DNA of 46,358 nucleotides from Bacteroidales bacterium (GTDB lineage Bacteria; Bacteroidota; Bacteroidia; Bacteroidales; VadinHA17): NCBI GenBank assembly GCA_025455395.1, contig JALOMO010000005.1, positions 1 to 46,358 of the forward strand, read 5' to 3'. Shown piece by piece: positions 8,843 to 16,396 of this stretch (position 1 is its first letter; each line of letters starts with the position of its first letter). The notes under the pieces were generated by a model. It saw only the letters and a program-made list of their open reading frames with translations, ran no database searches and was not told where the DNA came from. The position numbers and the translations under genes were made by a program.

Positions 8843-9907
8843 ATGAGGCGTGCCGTTGTCATGTTCCTGATCGCATGGTCGCTCCTGTCCGTCACTGTGG
8901 CCCAGCCTCCGGCAGGATATTATAATTCTGCGTCTGGACTGACAGGCAAGGCACTTCAGCAGGCACTGCATGACATCATTGATAATCATATCATTATTCC
9001 CTATGACAATCTTTACGGTTGCTTCCTTACGACAGATGTGAAGCCCGGAAATATAGTATGGGATATGTATTCAGACAAACCGGGAAGTACTCCGGCCTAT
9101 GTTTATACCTACGGTACAGGACAGGAGTGCGGCAACTACAACAGCGAGGCTGACTGCTTCAACCGCGAGCACTCTTTTCCGAAGAGCTGGTTTGACGATG
9201 CCTCACCTATGTACAGCGACCTCTTTCACCTCTATCCTACTGACGGATATGTGAATAACCGGAGAAGCAACTATCCCTTCGGAGAGACCTCCAGTCCCTC
9301 CTGGACCTCGTCGAACGGAAGCATGGTTGGCCCCTCATCGTGGTCTGGGTATACAGGCATTGTCTTTGAGCCAATAGATGAGTATAAGGGCGATTTTGCC
9401 CGAACCTACTTTTATATGGCAACCAGATATTACGGTGAGGACGCCGGTTGGTCTGGCAGCGACATGACCACCGGGGCACAGCCAAAGTCATGGGCGCTGA
9501 CCATGCTCCTCGCCTGGCACCGTGCTGACGCTGTAAGCACAAAAGAGACAAACAGGAACAACGAGGTATACAAATACCAGAATAACCGTAATCCTTTCAT
9601 TGATGATCCCCAGTTTGTTGAAAAGATATGGGGGACCCTTAATGATGTCGTGGAAACTGGAGTCGCGTCACCAGCATTGAATCTTTATCCCAATCCTGCC
9701 GGAGAATACCTGAATATTGAAGTGAGAGGGTATGATTGCAATGGTGCTGATATCTTCGTTTTTGACTCCAGGGGGTGCCTGGTAATGACAGAAAAGTCTG
9801 ACAATGGAATCGCGCTCCTTGATATGAAGGAGCTTAATCCCGGCGTTTATTTCATTCGCATATCATGTGACCGGGAAATGGTCACAGGCGCGTTCATTGT
9901 TGACTAA
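8843..9907 (+). CDS. Secreted endonuclease I with T9SS C-terminal sorting domain
   Basis: 354 residues. Signal peptide about 1-20 (ends TVAQ). Endonuclease I/EndA-Vvn domain about 25-265: CFNREHSFPKSWF with the catalytic His110 (general base of the beta-beta-alpha metal fold), then FHLYPTDGYVNNRRSNYPFG with the metal-binding Asn/Arg region. A type A T9SS sorting domain covers about 279-354 (LNLYPNPAGEYLNIEV...NPGVYFIRI), so the protein should be exported through the T9 pore and released or anchored. It cleaves DNA and probably RNA non-specifically outside the cell. It is the last gene of the receptor/DUF5689 operon, 8 bp downstream. The T9SS machinery itself is not in this window. Confidence 0.95.
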   Translation: MRRAVVMFLIAWSLLSVTVAQPPAGYYNSASGLTGKALQQALHDIIDNHIIIPYDNLYGCFLTTDVKPGNIVWDMYSDKPGSTPAYVYTYGTGQECGNYNSEADCFNREHSFPKSWFDDASPMYSDLFHLYPTDGYVNNRRSNYPFGETSSPSWTSSNGSMVGPSSWSGYTGIVFEPIDEYKGDFARTYFYMATRYYGEDAGWSGSDMTTGAQPKSWALTMLLAWHRADAVSTKETNRNNEVYKYQNNRNPFIDDPQFVEKIWGTLNDVVETGVASPALNLYPNPAGEYLNIEVRGYDCNGADIFVFDSRGCLVMTEKSDNGIALLDMKELNPGVYFIRISCDREMVTGAFIVD

Positions 9908-9970
9908 AGGTAAACGTCTCAGAAATGGGGATCTCAAAAGATACCACAAAGTTAAAACACTTCATATCAG

Positions 9971-10032
9971 ACATTTCCCCTCCTGAGTCAGGAGGGGAGC
10001 CGTCCACCATCTGGTGGACGGGGGGTGGTATG
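9971..10032 (-). repeat. Two-hairpin dispersed repeat, copy B
   Basis: CCCCTCCT-gagtc-AGGAGGGG at 9977-9997 and CCGTCCACCA-tc-TGGTGGACGG at 10000-10021, then a GGGGGTGGTATGTC flank. Reverse-complemented, it aligns with copy A at 2181-2240 along nearly its whole length. Changes in the long palindrome are compensatory (GCC/GGC in A, ACC/GGT in B), so pairing is conserved. It again lies between convergent genes. Confidence 0.82.
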
Positions 10033-10056
10033 TCGATATCTAATTACCCCTGATCA

Positions 10057-10512
10057 TCAATAGTCAAGGGTGATAATTCTTCCTTTTGTGAAATCGAAGA
10101 ACCTCTCCTTCTGTGCTACCTGTATACCCTCCATCAGGTCTCCGGGTTCGTACCCGGCAATCTTGAGGCAGGTGGGACAGGCATAGACACCGACATTCAT
10201 CGCAAGGAGCTTTTTTATCAGAGTATGAGCTGATTCAAAATCAGCGAATTCAATATCCTTTGCATCCTTCACCAGCAGATGAACCGAATGAATGTCCATA
10301 TAAACCAGTACATCCTTATCGGCAGCCATCATGGCAGCCATTTTCAGAGGCATAAGCACCCTGTGAGGGTCATCATAACATTCCGTGATATGGATAAAGA
10401 CCCCATCCCTGGCGGTTGCCTGTGCATCGGTAACAGCAGGGGGTTGAGTTGTTTTTTGATTGCACGAACTGATCATCAGTCCAAGGAGCACAAATAAAAA
10501 GGCCTTTTTCAT
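10057..10512 (-). CDS. DsrE-like lipoprotein
   Basis: 151 residues from the ATG at 10510-10512, chosen because MKKAFLFVLLGLMISSC is a clean lipoprotein signal with Cys17; an upstream ATG at 10533 adds seven hydrophobic residues. The body resembles the DsrE/DsrF/TusD sulfur-relay fold: FIHITECYDDPHRVLMPLKMA, DVLVYMDIHSVHLL, and a conserved loop GVYACPTCLKIAGY with a Cys-Pro-Thr-Cys pair. Cytoplasmic DsrE proteins carry sulfur on such cysteines; here the lipobox predicts an envelope location, so the partner is unclear. It stands alone, convergent with the nuclease operon. Confidence 0.75.
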   Translation of the reverse strand: MKKAFLFVLLGLMISSCNQKTTQPPAVTDAQATARDGVFIHITECYDDPHRVLMPLKMAAMMAADKDVLVYMDIHSVHLLVKDAKDIEFADFESAHTLIKKLLAMNVGVYACPTCLKIAGYEPGDLMEGIQVAQKERFFDFTKGRIITLDY

Positions 10513-10747
10513 AGAGATTATTATTAGATTCATTAATGCCGATAGTGTAATGAACTAATAAAGATAGAAATTAAACCTGAAGATTAAGGTGTTTCAATAC
10601 TGGAAATTTTATGCATTCATTTATCGTCAGTGTTAACTTTTTAAGAGTTTGAATGGTACAAACTGAACAAATTAATATTAAATTCGTTCTAAAGTAAAGA
10701 GGTAAGTATTCTTTACCAGGACCAGACAGTTATTTTAAAAATCAATG
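10513..10747. other. Divergent intergenic region before the hibernation factor gene
   Basis: About 235 bp, strongly AT-rich, between the DsrE-like gene and raiA, which diverge. It must hold both promoters. I see no classical hairpin, riboswitch or small gene. Confidence 0.35.
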
Positions 10748-10757
10748 AGGAGGAGAG
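10748..10757 (+). promoter_or_regulatory. Strong Shine-Dalgarno site
   Basis: AGGAGGAGAG ends three bases before the ATG at 10761, with the core GGAGG about 7-9 bases away. Most genes in this window have no such site, so this one probably gives high translation of the hibernation factor. Confidence 0.7.
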
Positions 10758-10760
10758 ATC

Positions 10761-11084
10761 ATGATAATTCAGGTAAACACTGACAAGAACATCAAGGGGT
10801 CTGACAGACTGGAAGCATTTGTTTCAGAGAAGATCAGCAAATCAATGAAGAGATATACAGATCAGATCACCCGTCTCGAGGTGCATCTTTCTGACCAGAA
10901 TGCCGTAAAATCCGGCAAAGATGATATTCAATGCAGGATCGAAGCAAGGGTCAAAGGTCTGAGTCCTGTAGCAGTTAACAGTAAAAGTGAAAAAATTGAT
11001 CTTGCTGTTAATTCTGCTGTAGGGAAACTGAAGTCATCACTCGACTCACTGACGGGGAAGCTGAAGGCAAAGCAGTTGAAGTAA
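10761..11084 (+). CDS. raiA: Ribosome hibernation-promoting factor, short HPF/YfiA type
   Basis: 107 residues, the usual length of short HPF. The protein binds the 30S decoding centre and stores ribosomes as inactive particles in slow growth. Seen: the beta-alpha-beta-beta-beta-alpha pattern of the family with IIQVNTDKNIKGSDRLEAFVSEKISKSM at the start (read as short blocks), ITRLEVHLSDQN in the middle and a Lys-rich C-terminal helix. It lacks the C-terminal dimerisation domain of long HPF, so 100S formation would need another factor. It is monocistronic with its own strong ribosome site. Confidence 0.9.
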   Translation: MIIQVNTDKNIKGSDRLEAFVSEKISKSMKRYTDQITRLEVHLSDQNAVKSGKDDIQCRIEARVKGLSPVAVNSKSEKIDLAVNSAVGKLKSSLDSLTGKLKAKQLK

Positions 11085-11116
11085 GCCTGAGATAGTCTAT
11101 TTTTCAATAAACACGG

Positions 11117-11153
11117 TCCCTGACTGAGAATTAAACCGGTCATCAGTCTGGGA
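11117..11153. terminator. Possible hairpin between convergent genes
   Basis: TCCCTGACTG pairs with CAGTCTGGGA with one mismatch around a 17-base loop. It lies between raiA and the convergent DUF1761 gene. There is no T-tract directly after it on either strand, so a factor-independent terminator role is uncertain. Confidence 0.35.
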
Positions 11154-11174
11154 AGAAAATATTATTAGATGCAG

Positions 11175-11600
11175 CTATTTCCAGAACTGCAGCAGGAGTC
11201 CGAAGACGATAAACATCACCAGTTGGTATCCGCCCTGGATCAGAAAGCGGGCTCTTTTTAACCTGACGGCTTCATTCGTCCACATTACTGCTCCCGCGAG
11301 GGTAGGTATTACGAATGCTCCCCATATCCATAAAGACCTCTCAAGGCCACCGGCAATTCTGGTATCAGCAATAAGATGAGCCAGTACAAGAACCTGAAAG
11401 AGTGTCAGGATGAACTGGACAAGGTATAGCGGGCCGGCAGATTTCTGCATCTGCTTCCTCGCTTCGAGGTCAAGCTCGGTAGCCCCGACTATTTCCAACC
11501 ACCTCTTTCCGAACAGGGGGCCGTACCAGATTGCACCAATTACCATAGAAAGGATGGCGCCTGTAATGATAGCCCAGTAGTTAACTGTCACGTTTTCCAT
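11175..11600 (-). CDS. DUF1761 membrane protein
   Basis: 141 residues with four predicted membrane segments (about 8-27, 55-77, 87-108, 118-139). The start NYWAIITGAILSMVIGAIWYGPLFGKRW is diagnostic of DUF1761, with the conserved WYGPLFG; so is the later EAVRLKRARFLIQGGYQLV (shortened here). The function of this family is not known. It is convergent with raiA and 79 bp downstream of a YciI-like gene on the same strand. Confidence 0.8.
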   Translation of the reverse strand: MENVTVNYWAIITGAILSMVIGAIWYGPLFGKRWLEIVGATELDLEARKQMQKSAGPLYLVQFILTLFQVLVLAHLIADTRIAGGLERSLWIWGAFVIPTLAGAVMWTNEAVRLKRARFLIQGGYQLVMFIVFGLLLQFWK

Positions 11601-11679
11601 CTTAAGTTATTTGATTATACTTGTAATAAACAACAAACACATTTAATGTGTTCACATTTAATTTACTCAGCCCCGGTTA

Positions 11680-12138
11680 TCAGAAGCCTTTCCGGCTTAT
11701 CTTGTCCGAGTACTCGAGATACATCGGGAGAGCAGCAGAACCGTACCATGGGTAAAGCTCCGTGTCAAAGATCCCGTTTATTACTGTAGGATCCCGCTGT
11801 ACCAGTGTCTGAGCCTCGGCGATGCTACTGACATCAAGTATAAAGATGCCACGGTATTTGTCTTTGTTCTCTCCGAGAGGACCGGCAACAACCAGTTTTT
11901 TTTCCGCAGCAAGCGCATTAATTGTAGCAAAATGCCCTGTAAAAAGGCTGTCACGCAAAGCCTTGTCATTAATATCTGCCTGACCGGTCTTGAGGATGAC
12001 GAGAACATACATTTTCATACCGAGTTCATCTGCACCCAGCCGTGCGGCGAGGGTGGAGTCATATTCGGGGTTGAGGTTCTGCCCCGCAGCAAACAGGGTT
12101 GTAAGGAAAAAGAACACGGAGGTGAAGATATTTTTCAT
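11680..12138 (-). CDS. YciI-like exported protein
   Basis: 152 residues. Signal peptide MKNIFTSVFFFLTTLFAAGQ, then a YciI-like alpha/beta domain: YVLVILKTG, LFTGHFATINALAAEKKLVVAGPLG, GIFILDVSSIAEAQTLVQRDPTV. The H in GHFA and D in RDPTV match the family's putative active-site positions. YciI proteins belong to the dimeric alpha/beta-barrel superfamily; no reaction is established for the exported Bacteroidota group. It may be cotranscribed with the DUF1761 gene. Confidence 0.75.
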   Translation of the reverse strand: MKNIFTSVFFFLTTLFAAGQNLNPEYDSTLAARLGADELGMKMYVLVILKTGQADINDKALRDSLFTGHFATINALAAEKKLVVAGPLGENKDKYRGIFILDVSSIAEAQTLVQRDPTVINGIFDTELYPWYGSAALPMYLEYSDKISRKGF

Positions 12139-12207
12139 AGTACATTATGGAATATAGTGCATAAACAAATTGTCTATAGAAATAGTTCTAACAAAGTAAT
12201 CACAGAC

Positions 12208-12741
12208 ATGAAAAATTTTCAGAAGACAAGCAGGATGGCATCTATGATGCTAATACTGGCAGTATTAGTATTACCACTAAACCTTATCGGGCAGGGCTCA
12301 AAAACCGATTTCACAGGATCATGGGCTTATAATGCGGAGAAGAGCAATACAGGTCAGGCAACAGGACAGGGACAGGGCAGAGGAGGATTTGCCGGCGGTG
12401 ATTTTACAGCAAAACAGGAGGCTAATCTTCTGACCGTTGAGCGTACCATGCGTACCCCCGACGGGCAGAGCAACAATGTCGTAATGAAGTACACTCTTGA
12501 CGGTACAGAAAGTACCAACTCAACAGGAAGAGGTACCTCAAAGTCCAGTGCCAGCTGGTCGGCAGACGGCAAGATACTTACCATCAGGTCAACGCGCAGC
12601 TTTGAAAGGAACGGTGAGACGATGTCTACGAAATCAACAGATGTCTGGAGTATGCCCGACAAAAATAGTGTCATGATCGTTACTACCTCGTCATCACCAA
12701 ATGGAGAGAGGACTATAACGACCGTATATAACAGGAAATAA
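12208..12741 (+). CDS. Exported protein of unknown function
   Basis: 177 residues from the ATG at 12208, which precedes a signal peptide (hydrophobic MMLILAVLVLPLNLIGQG). The open frame continues upstream to 11932, but that part overlaps the antisense YciI gene and lacks signal-peptide character. Mature region: FTGSWAYNAEKSN, a Gly/Gln-rich linker (about 52-68), then beta-strand repeats (NLLTVERTMR, VMKYTLDG, SASWSADGKILTIRS, TDVWSMPDKNSVMIV). This resembles small lipocalin-like beta-barrel proteins common in Bacteroidota. No function is assigned. It is convergent with the response regulator and divergent from YciI. Confidence 0.72.
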   Translation: MKNFQKTSRMASMMLILAVLVLPLNLIGQGSKTDFTGSWAYNAEKSNTGQATGQGQGRGGFAGGDFTAKQEANLLTVERTMRTPDGQSNNVVMKYTLDGTESTNSTGRGTSKSSASWSADGKILTIRSTRSFERNGETMSTKSTDVWSMPDKNSVMIVTTSSSPNGERTITTVYNRK

Positions 12742-12817
12742 CGTCAGCTTCATTTTATATGTGCGGATGCGCCTGGGCAGAGTATCGTTCAATGGATTTC
12801 TTTCTGACTAGCTTGGC

Positions 12818-13198
12818 TCAGGTATTTGACCCATCAATGGAGCCGATGATTTCCTTCTTATCCATCGGCTTCCTGAAGCACCGGTTTACCAGGCCGCTTT
12901 CAATCGACTTCTGAATCTCAGGAGTGAAATCATAGCCAGTCATTATGAAACAATCAAGGCCGGGGATAATCACCCTGGCCTTTTCAATAAACTCTATCCC
13001 ATCCATCCCTGGCATCTTCATATCTGCGATGACTACATTGATATTACTATTATTCTTAATAATCTCAAGACCGGCGAATCCTGATTCAGCAGTAATGACA
13101 TTGTAGATATTCTTGAAAACACTACTGAAAAGGAACAGATTCAGTGGTTCATCATCAACATATAATACATTTACAACCTTTCCCATTTTATCAGGCAT
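12818..13198 (-). CDS. Single-domain response regulator
   Basis: 126 residues, a stand-alone receiver domain. Acidic pocket Asp15/Asp16 (VLYVDDEP), phospho-acceptor Asp59 (VIADMKMPGMDG), Thr87 (FIMTGYD) and Lys110 (FRKPMD) are all present, so it should be phosphorylatable. There is no output domain; signalling must occur by protein-protein contact or phosphorelay. Its ATG overlaps the stop of the upstream histidine kinase by 8 bases (ATGCCTGA), which indicates translational coupling and makes the kinase its likely partner. An internal ATG four codons later is an alternative start. Confidence 0.92.
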   Translation of the reverse strand: MPDKMGKVVNVLYVDDEPLNLFLFSSVFKNIYNVITAESGFAGLEIIKNNSNINVVIADMKMPGMDGIEFIEKARVIIPGLDCFIMTGYDFTPEIQKSIESGLVNRCFRKPMDKKEIIGSIDGSNT

Positions 13199-15821
13199 TT
13201 AGTGGCAAGTTAACAATAAACTCACTCCCTTCAGACTTCCTGGAGCGACAAGTTACGGAACCGTTATGTTTCGTAATAATATTGTATGTTATAGATAGGC
13301 CCAGACCTGTACCCTTTCCTGCTTCCTTTGTTGTAAAGAAGGGATCAAAAATTCTGCCAAGGTGTTGCTCTTCAATTCCACAACCGGAGTCAGCAACCGA
13401 TATCTCAATAGAGTCATTTTTCACCCGGGTTGATATGGTTATCACTCCTTGCCTCTCAATAGACTGAACTGCATTGACAAGGATGTTCAGCATGGCCTGG
13501 TGAAGCTCCCCCTCGTTTCCTTTAAGTTCATTCGCCTCCGGGGAATAGTTTTTAATGATGTCAATGCGGCCCTTTGTTTCCCCTTGCAGCATTACAAGGC
13601 AGTTGTCAATGATCTCGTGAATATTGCATCTGGAAATGGGCATCAGGTCATTGCGACTGTATCGGCTAAGGCTTGCAACTATCCTCGCACTCCTGTGTAC
13701 GCCCTCCATTACCCCGTTCATTATTGGAGTTACCTCGGGCAGATGTGATTCAAGGTTTTCATGAAAATATGTCTCTAGCCCGAGGATCCCTGCTTGAATA
13801 AAGTTGAGCGGGTTGTTAATCTCATGCGCCACCCCTGCAGCAAGGATGCCAAGTGATGCCATCTTCTCGCTGTGAATAAGCTGCTGCTGTGCCTGTCTGA
13901 GCTCAGTCAGGGTCATTTCGAGTCTGTTATGTTGTTCTTTCAGCTTACTGTTGCTTGCAACCAGGGCATCATTAGTCTTTCTGAGCTCATCTGTCCTTTC
14001 TCTGACCATAGCTTCGAGATGGGTACGGTGTCTCTCCAACTCATCCTCAATCGATTTTCTTGCGGTGATATCCCTTGATATAGTTTGGAGCGCCACTTGC
14101 CCGTCATAGACAATCTTTGATATGGTGCCACTGAACCAATGCAACCTTCCTCCAGTGTCGAAAAACCTGTTTTCAATTACTCTTGTACTCTGCTTCTCTG
14201 TGGTGAGGAGATCTATTATCTCAGCGGATACAGCTGGCAGATCATCAGGATGAATGAATGCTTTCCTTTCCTTCTTGAAATAGTCTTCTCTGGTAAGTCC
14301 TGTAAGTCTTTCCAGGTGCTCATTGGCAAAAAGTATATTGCCTTTCAGGTCGGAAATCATTATGATGTCTGGAAAAGCATTAATGATTGTCCTGTACCGT
14401 TCTTCGCTCTCCCGAAGCTCCTTCTGTGTCTGTTTTAACTCGGTGATGTCTGTGATGGTGCCTATATAACCATTAAACTCTTCTTCGACAATTTCAGGCA
14501 CAGCATTACCCAGTACCCATACAACCGATCCGTCGGGTCTCAGGAAGCGGTATTCAGCAATTGATAACACCCGTCTCGATGAATGGTCACTCCACACAGA
14601 CAACAGGTAATTCCTGTCATCAGGGTGAACTGCTTTCAGCCATCCCTCTCCTGCAGCTTCTTCCGGTGATATACCAGCCAGCTCAGTCCATTTCGGATTC
14701 ACATAGGTAGTGTAACCGTCAGGTCTGGTCCTGAAAATACCGACCGGTGAATTCTGTGCAAGGGTTTGAAAGAGTTGCTGGCTTGTAATGAGCGCTTTCT
14801 CTGATTCAACCATTTGTGTTATGTCAACCATTATCCCTCTGAATCCGGTGATCTCCCTGTTATTTGTAATGGACCCGGAAAAAACCTGCACAGGAAATGT
14901 TGATCCATCTTTTCTGAGTGCAGTATAGGTCAGACCTGTCTTTCCTTCATTGCGTGCCAGTTTACTTATGTTTTCAGCAGCATTGATTCTTTCTTCTTCA
15001 ACAATCATCTCAAGCATGTATAATCCTGCTGAGAAATCTTCCCTGGTGTAACCGAAGGTTTCAAATCCTCTTTTATTTACATACAGCAGTCTGCCGGTGA
15101 TGTCTGCCTCAAACACCGTCTGAGGCAGAAGATCAAGGGTCTCACTGTATTTTTTTTCACTCTCCTTCAGTGCTATTTCGGCTTCATGTCTCTCTTTGAT
15201 ATCTTGTACTGTCCGCTCGTGTGATCTGGTATTTATGATGTATATATTATACCCGACTATTCCGGTAAAGATCAGCGCTATAGTTGTATCGGAAAAATAA
15301 TCAGCGAGATAGGCGCGTGGCAGATCCAGATGATTATGATTTATCAGGAGAAAAAGTATTAGCAGGAGGATATTTATGCCTGTATAGATGATAAAAGATA
15401 AGCCGGCTCTTCTGACGATCAGGGGTAACATGGTGATAATGGCAGGTATTATAACAACCGTATCGAGTCTTGGCAACGGTGTAGTGCGATCAAGAAACAT
15501 CACAGACCAGACAGCTGCAAAAGAGAGTATGAGGAACATATGGGTGGCAGTCATGAAATGTCCGCGTCTGAGCAGGTAGATACTCAGTAAAACAATAAGG
15601 CACATTAAAGCAGGAGTAATAAGCACCGGGAAGAAGAGCCTCCCATAATCAGGACTGCTGATCTGGATGAAGCCTGTGTAGAAAATGATTATAAAGATCA
15701 GCACCAGCATTACCCGGCACAGGTTGTTGAAAAACCGAACTTTCTGCTGGGTGGCAAAATCGGCGTTTTCATATGCCTGAAGGTATCGTGGTAGCGCACC
15801 GTTGCTATCTGCTTGTTTCAT
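13191..15821 (-). CDS. Membrane histidine kinase with three PAS domains
   Basis: 876 residues from the ATG at 15819-15821; the frame extends 21 codons upstream but without signal character. The N-terminal 200 residues hold about six hydrophobic helices (a MASE-like membrane sensor). Three PAS domains follow (about 215-335, 340-460, 465-590; e.g. DGYTTYVNPKWTELAG and HPDDRNYLL), then a coiled coil, a HisKA domain with SLGILAAGVAHEINNP (phospho-His about residue 665) and an HATPase with NEGELHQAMLNILVNA, DSGCGI, DPFFTTK and GTGLGLS. All catalytic boxes are intact. The NPLNF after the His box is typical of NtrB/HWE-like kinases. It is cotranscribed with the single-domain regulator. The signal sensed is unknown. 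Confidence 0.93.
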   Translation of the reverse strand: MKQADSNGALPRYLQAYENADFATQQKVRFFNNLCRVMLVLIFIIIFYTGFIQISSPDYGRLFFPVLITPALMCLIVLLSIYLLRRGHFMTATHMFLILSFAAVWSVMFLDRTTPLPRLDTVVIIPAIITMLPLIVRRAGLSFIIYTGINILLLILFLLINHNHLDLPRAYLADYFSDTTIALIFTGIVGYNIYIINTRSHERTVQDIKERHEAEIALKESEKKYSETLDLLPQTVFEADITGRLLYVNKRGFETFGYTREDFSAGLYMLEMIVEEERINAAENISKLARNEGKTGLTYTALRKDGSTFPVQVFSGSITNNREITGFRGIMVDITQMVESEKALITSQQLFQTLAQNSPVGIFRTRPDGYTTYVNPKWTELAGISPEEAAGEGWLKAVHPDDRNYLLSVWSDHSSRRVLSIAEYRFLRPDGSVVWVLGNAVPEIVEEEFNGYIGTITDITELKQTQKELRESEERYRTIINAFPDIIMISDLKGNILFANEHLERLTGLTREDYFKKERKAFIHPDDLPAVSAEIIDLLTTEKQSTRVIENRFFDTGGRLHWFSGTISKIVYDGQVALQTISRDITARKSIEDELERHRTHLEAMVRERTDELRKTNDALVASNSKLKEQHNRLEMTLTELRQAQQQLIHSEKMASLGILAAGVAHEINNPLNFIQAGILGLETYFHENLESHLPEVTPIMNGVMEGVHRSARIVASLSRYSRNDLMPISRCNIHEIIDNCLVMLQGETKGRIDIIKNYSPEANELKGNEGELHQAMLNILVNAVQSIERQGVITISTRVKNDSIEISVADSGCGIEEQHLGRIFDPFFTTKEAGKGTGLGLSITYNIITKHNGSVTCRSRKSEGSEFIVNLPLNA

Positions 15822-15983
15822 CAATTGGAATTTTTTGTGTGCAAATTGAGAGGCAAATATGTGAATTTTAAGTTCTGCGTACAATAGGGACTTCGTGTCA
15901 TCAAGAAGTATCTGTTTCAGGTCGGTGATGGATCAAAAAGTAATTATATTTGCACGCGGTTACGGTAACCCGTAGCTGTCACC

Positions 15984-16070
15984 GGAGAGATGCCAGAGAG
16001 GTCGATTGGGGCGGTCTCGAAAACCGTTGTCCGGGTAACTGGACCGGGGGTTCGAATCCCTCTCTCTCCG
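15984..16070 (+). tRNA. tRNA-Ser (CGA anticodon)
   Basis: Acceptor stem GGAGAGA (15984-15990) pairs with TCTCTCC (16063-16069), discriminator G16070. Anticodon arm GCGGT-CTCGAAA-ACCGT gives anticodon CGA. A long variable arm (GTCCGGGTAACTGGAC, about 16029-16044) marks a class II tRNA, and the T arm is GGGGG-TTCGAAT-CCCTC. CCA is not encoded. Length is 87 bases. Confidence 0.95.
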
Positions 16071-16209
16071 CAGACCATATCACTCCTGTCAGCCAATGGC
16101 TGACAGGGGTTTTATTTTACGGCATGGCGAATCTGGCTTGCCAGAGTGAGTGATGACGGAAAATAAAAATCACTCATGAGCATGGCTCATGAGTGAGTGA
16201 TATGGTCTG
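16071..16209. repeat. Inverted-repeat-bounded element after tRNA-Ser
   Basis: CAGACCATATCACTC at 16071-16085 is perfectly inverted at 16195-16209 (GAGTGATATGGTCTG). Nested inside are the terminator-like hairpin at 16085-16107 and an 11-bp-stem palindrome CACTCATGAGC/GCTCATGAGTG at 16171-16195. A further 17-bp imperfect stem spans 16226-16262. No coding sequence is seen. Confidence 0.75.
16085..16117 (+). terminator. Rho-independent terminator of tRNA-Ser
   Basis: CCTGTCAGCC and GGCTGACAGG form a perfect 10-bp stem with a three-base loop (16085-16107), followed by GGTTTTATTTT. It begins 15 bases after the tRNA. Confidence 0.7.
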
Positions 16210-16270
16210 CAGGGTCTTCTGCCCGGGGATCACGAGCACCGCACAGCGGTGCGAGTAATCCCTCTCTCCG

Positions 16271-16336
16271 CAGACCACCTCACCCCGTCCGCCAGATAGC
16301 GTAGCGCGATACTCCTCCTTGCTCAGGAGGAGAAAA
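16271..16336 (+). repeat. Two-hairpin dispersed repeat, decayed copy C
   Basis: CAGACCACCTCACCCCGTCCGCCAG (given in parts: CAGACCACC at 16271, CCGTCCGCCAG at 16284) matches the left side of copy A. The right arm of the long palindrome is scrambled. The second hairpin CTCCTCCTTGCTCAGGAGGAG is intact. It begins inside the duplicated tRNA tail, 60 bp before a gene start. Confidence 0.65.
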
Positions 16337-16396
16337 TTTAATATATTTATTGCCCTCAGTCCCAAACTGTCCTGGTAACTGTAACCACGTAAATGC

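Larger units (their letters stand above)
16055..16277 (+). repeat. Duplicated tRNA-Ser 3' end flanking a ~180-bp insert (att-like direct repeats)
   Basis: The last 16 bases of the tRNA plus CAGACCA (16055-16077) recur at 16257-16277 with one CT dinucleotide missing. Only this tail is repeated. The intact tRNA is on the left and the fragment on the right, the geometry left by site-specific integration into a tRNA 3' end. The 179 bp between contain only inverted repeats and no integrase, so this may be a remnant or a non-autonomous element. Confidence 0.6.

Noticed and set aside
2181-10032. Copies A and B as terminal inverted repeats of a composite transposon carrying the nuclease locus
   Set aside because: A third copy lies elsewhere, there is no transposase, and both copies sit in convergent gaps, which fits REP-like behaviour better.
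10761-11084. HPF gene as a novel regulator
   Set aside because: Length and sequence are ordinary for short hibernation factors; only its strong ribosome site is notable.
11932-12207. Upstream 92-codon extension of the gene at 12208
   Set aside because: It overlaps the antisense YciI gene and the intergenic region. The ATG at 12208 begins a clean signal peptide.
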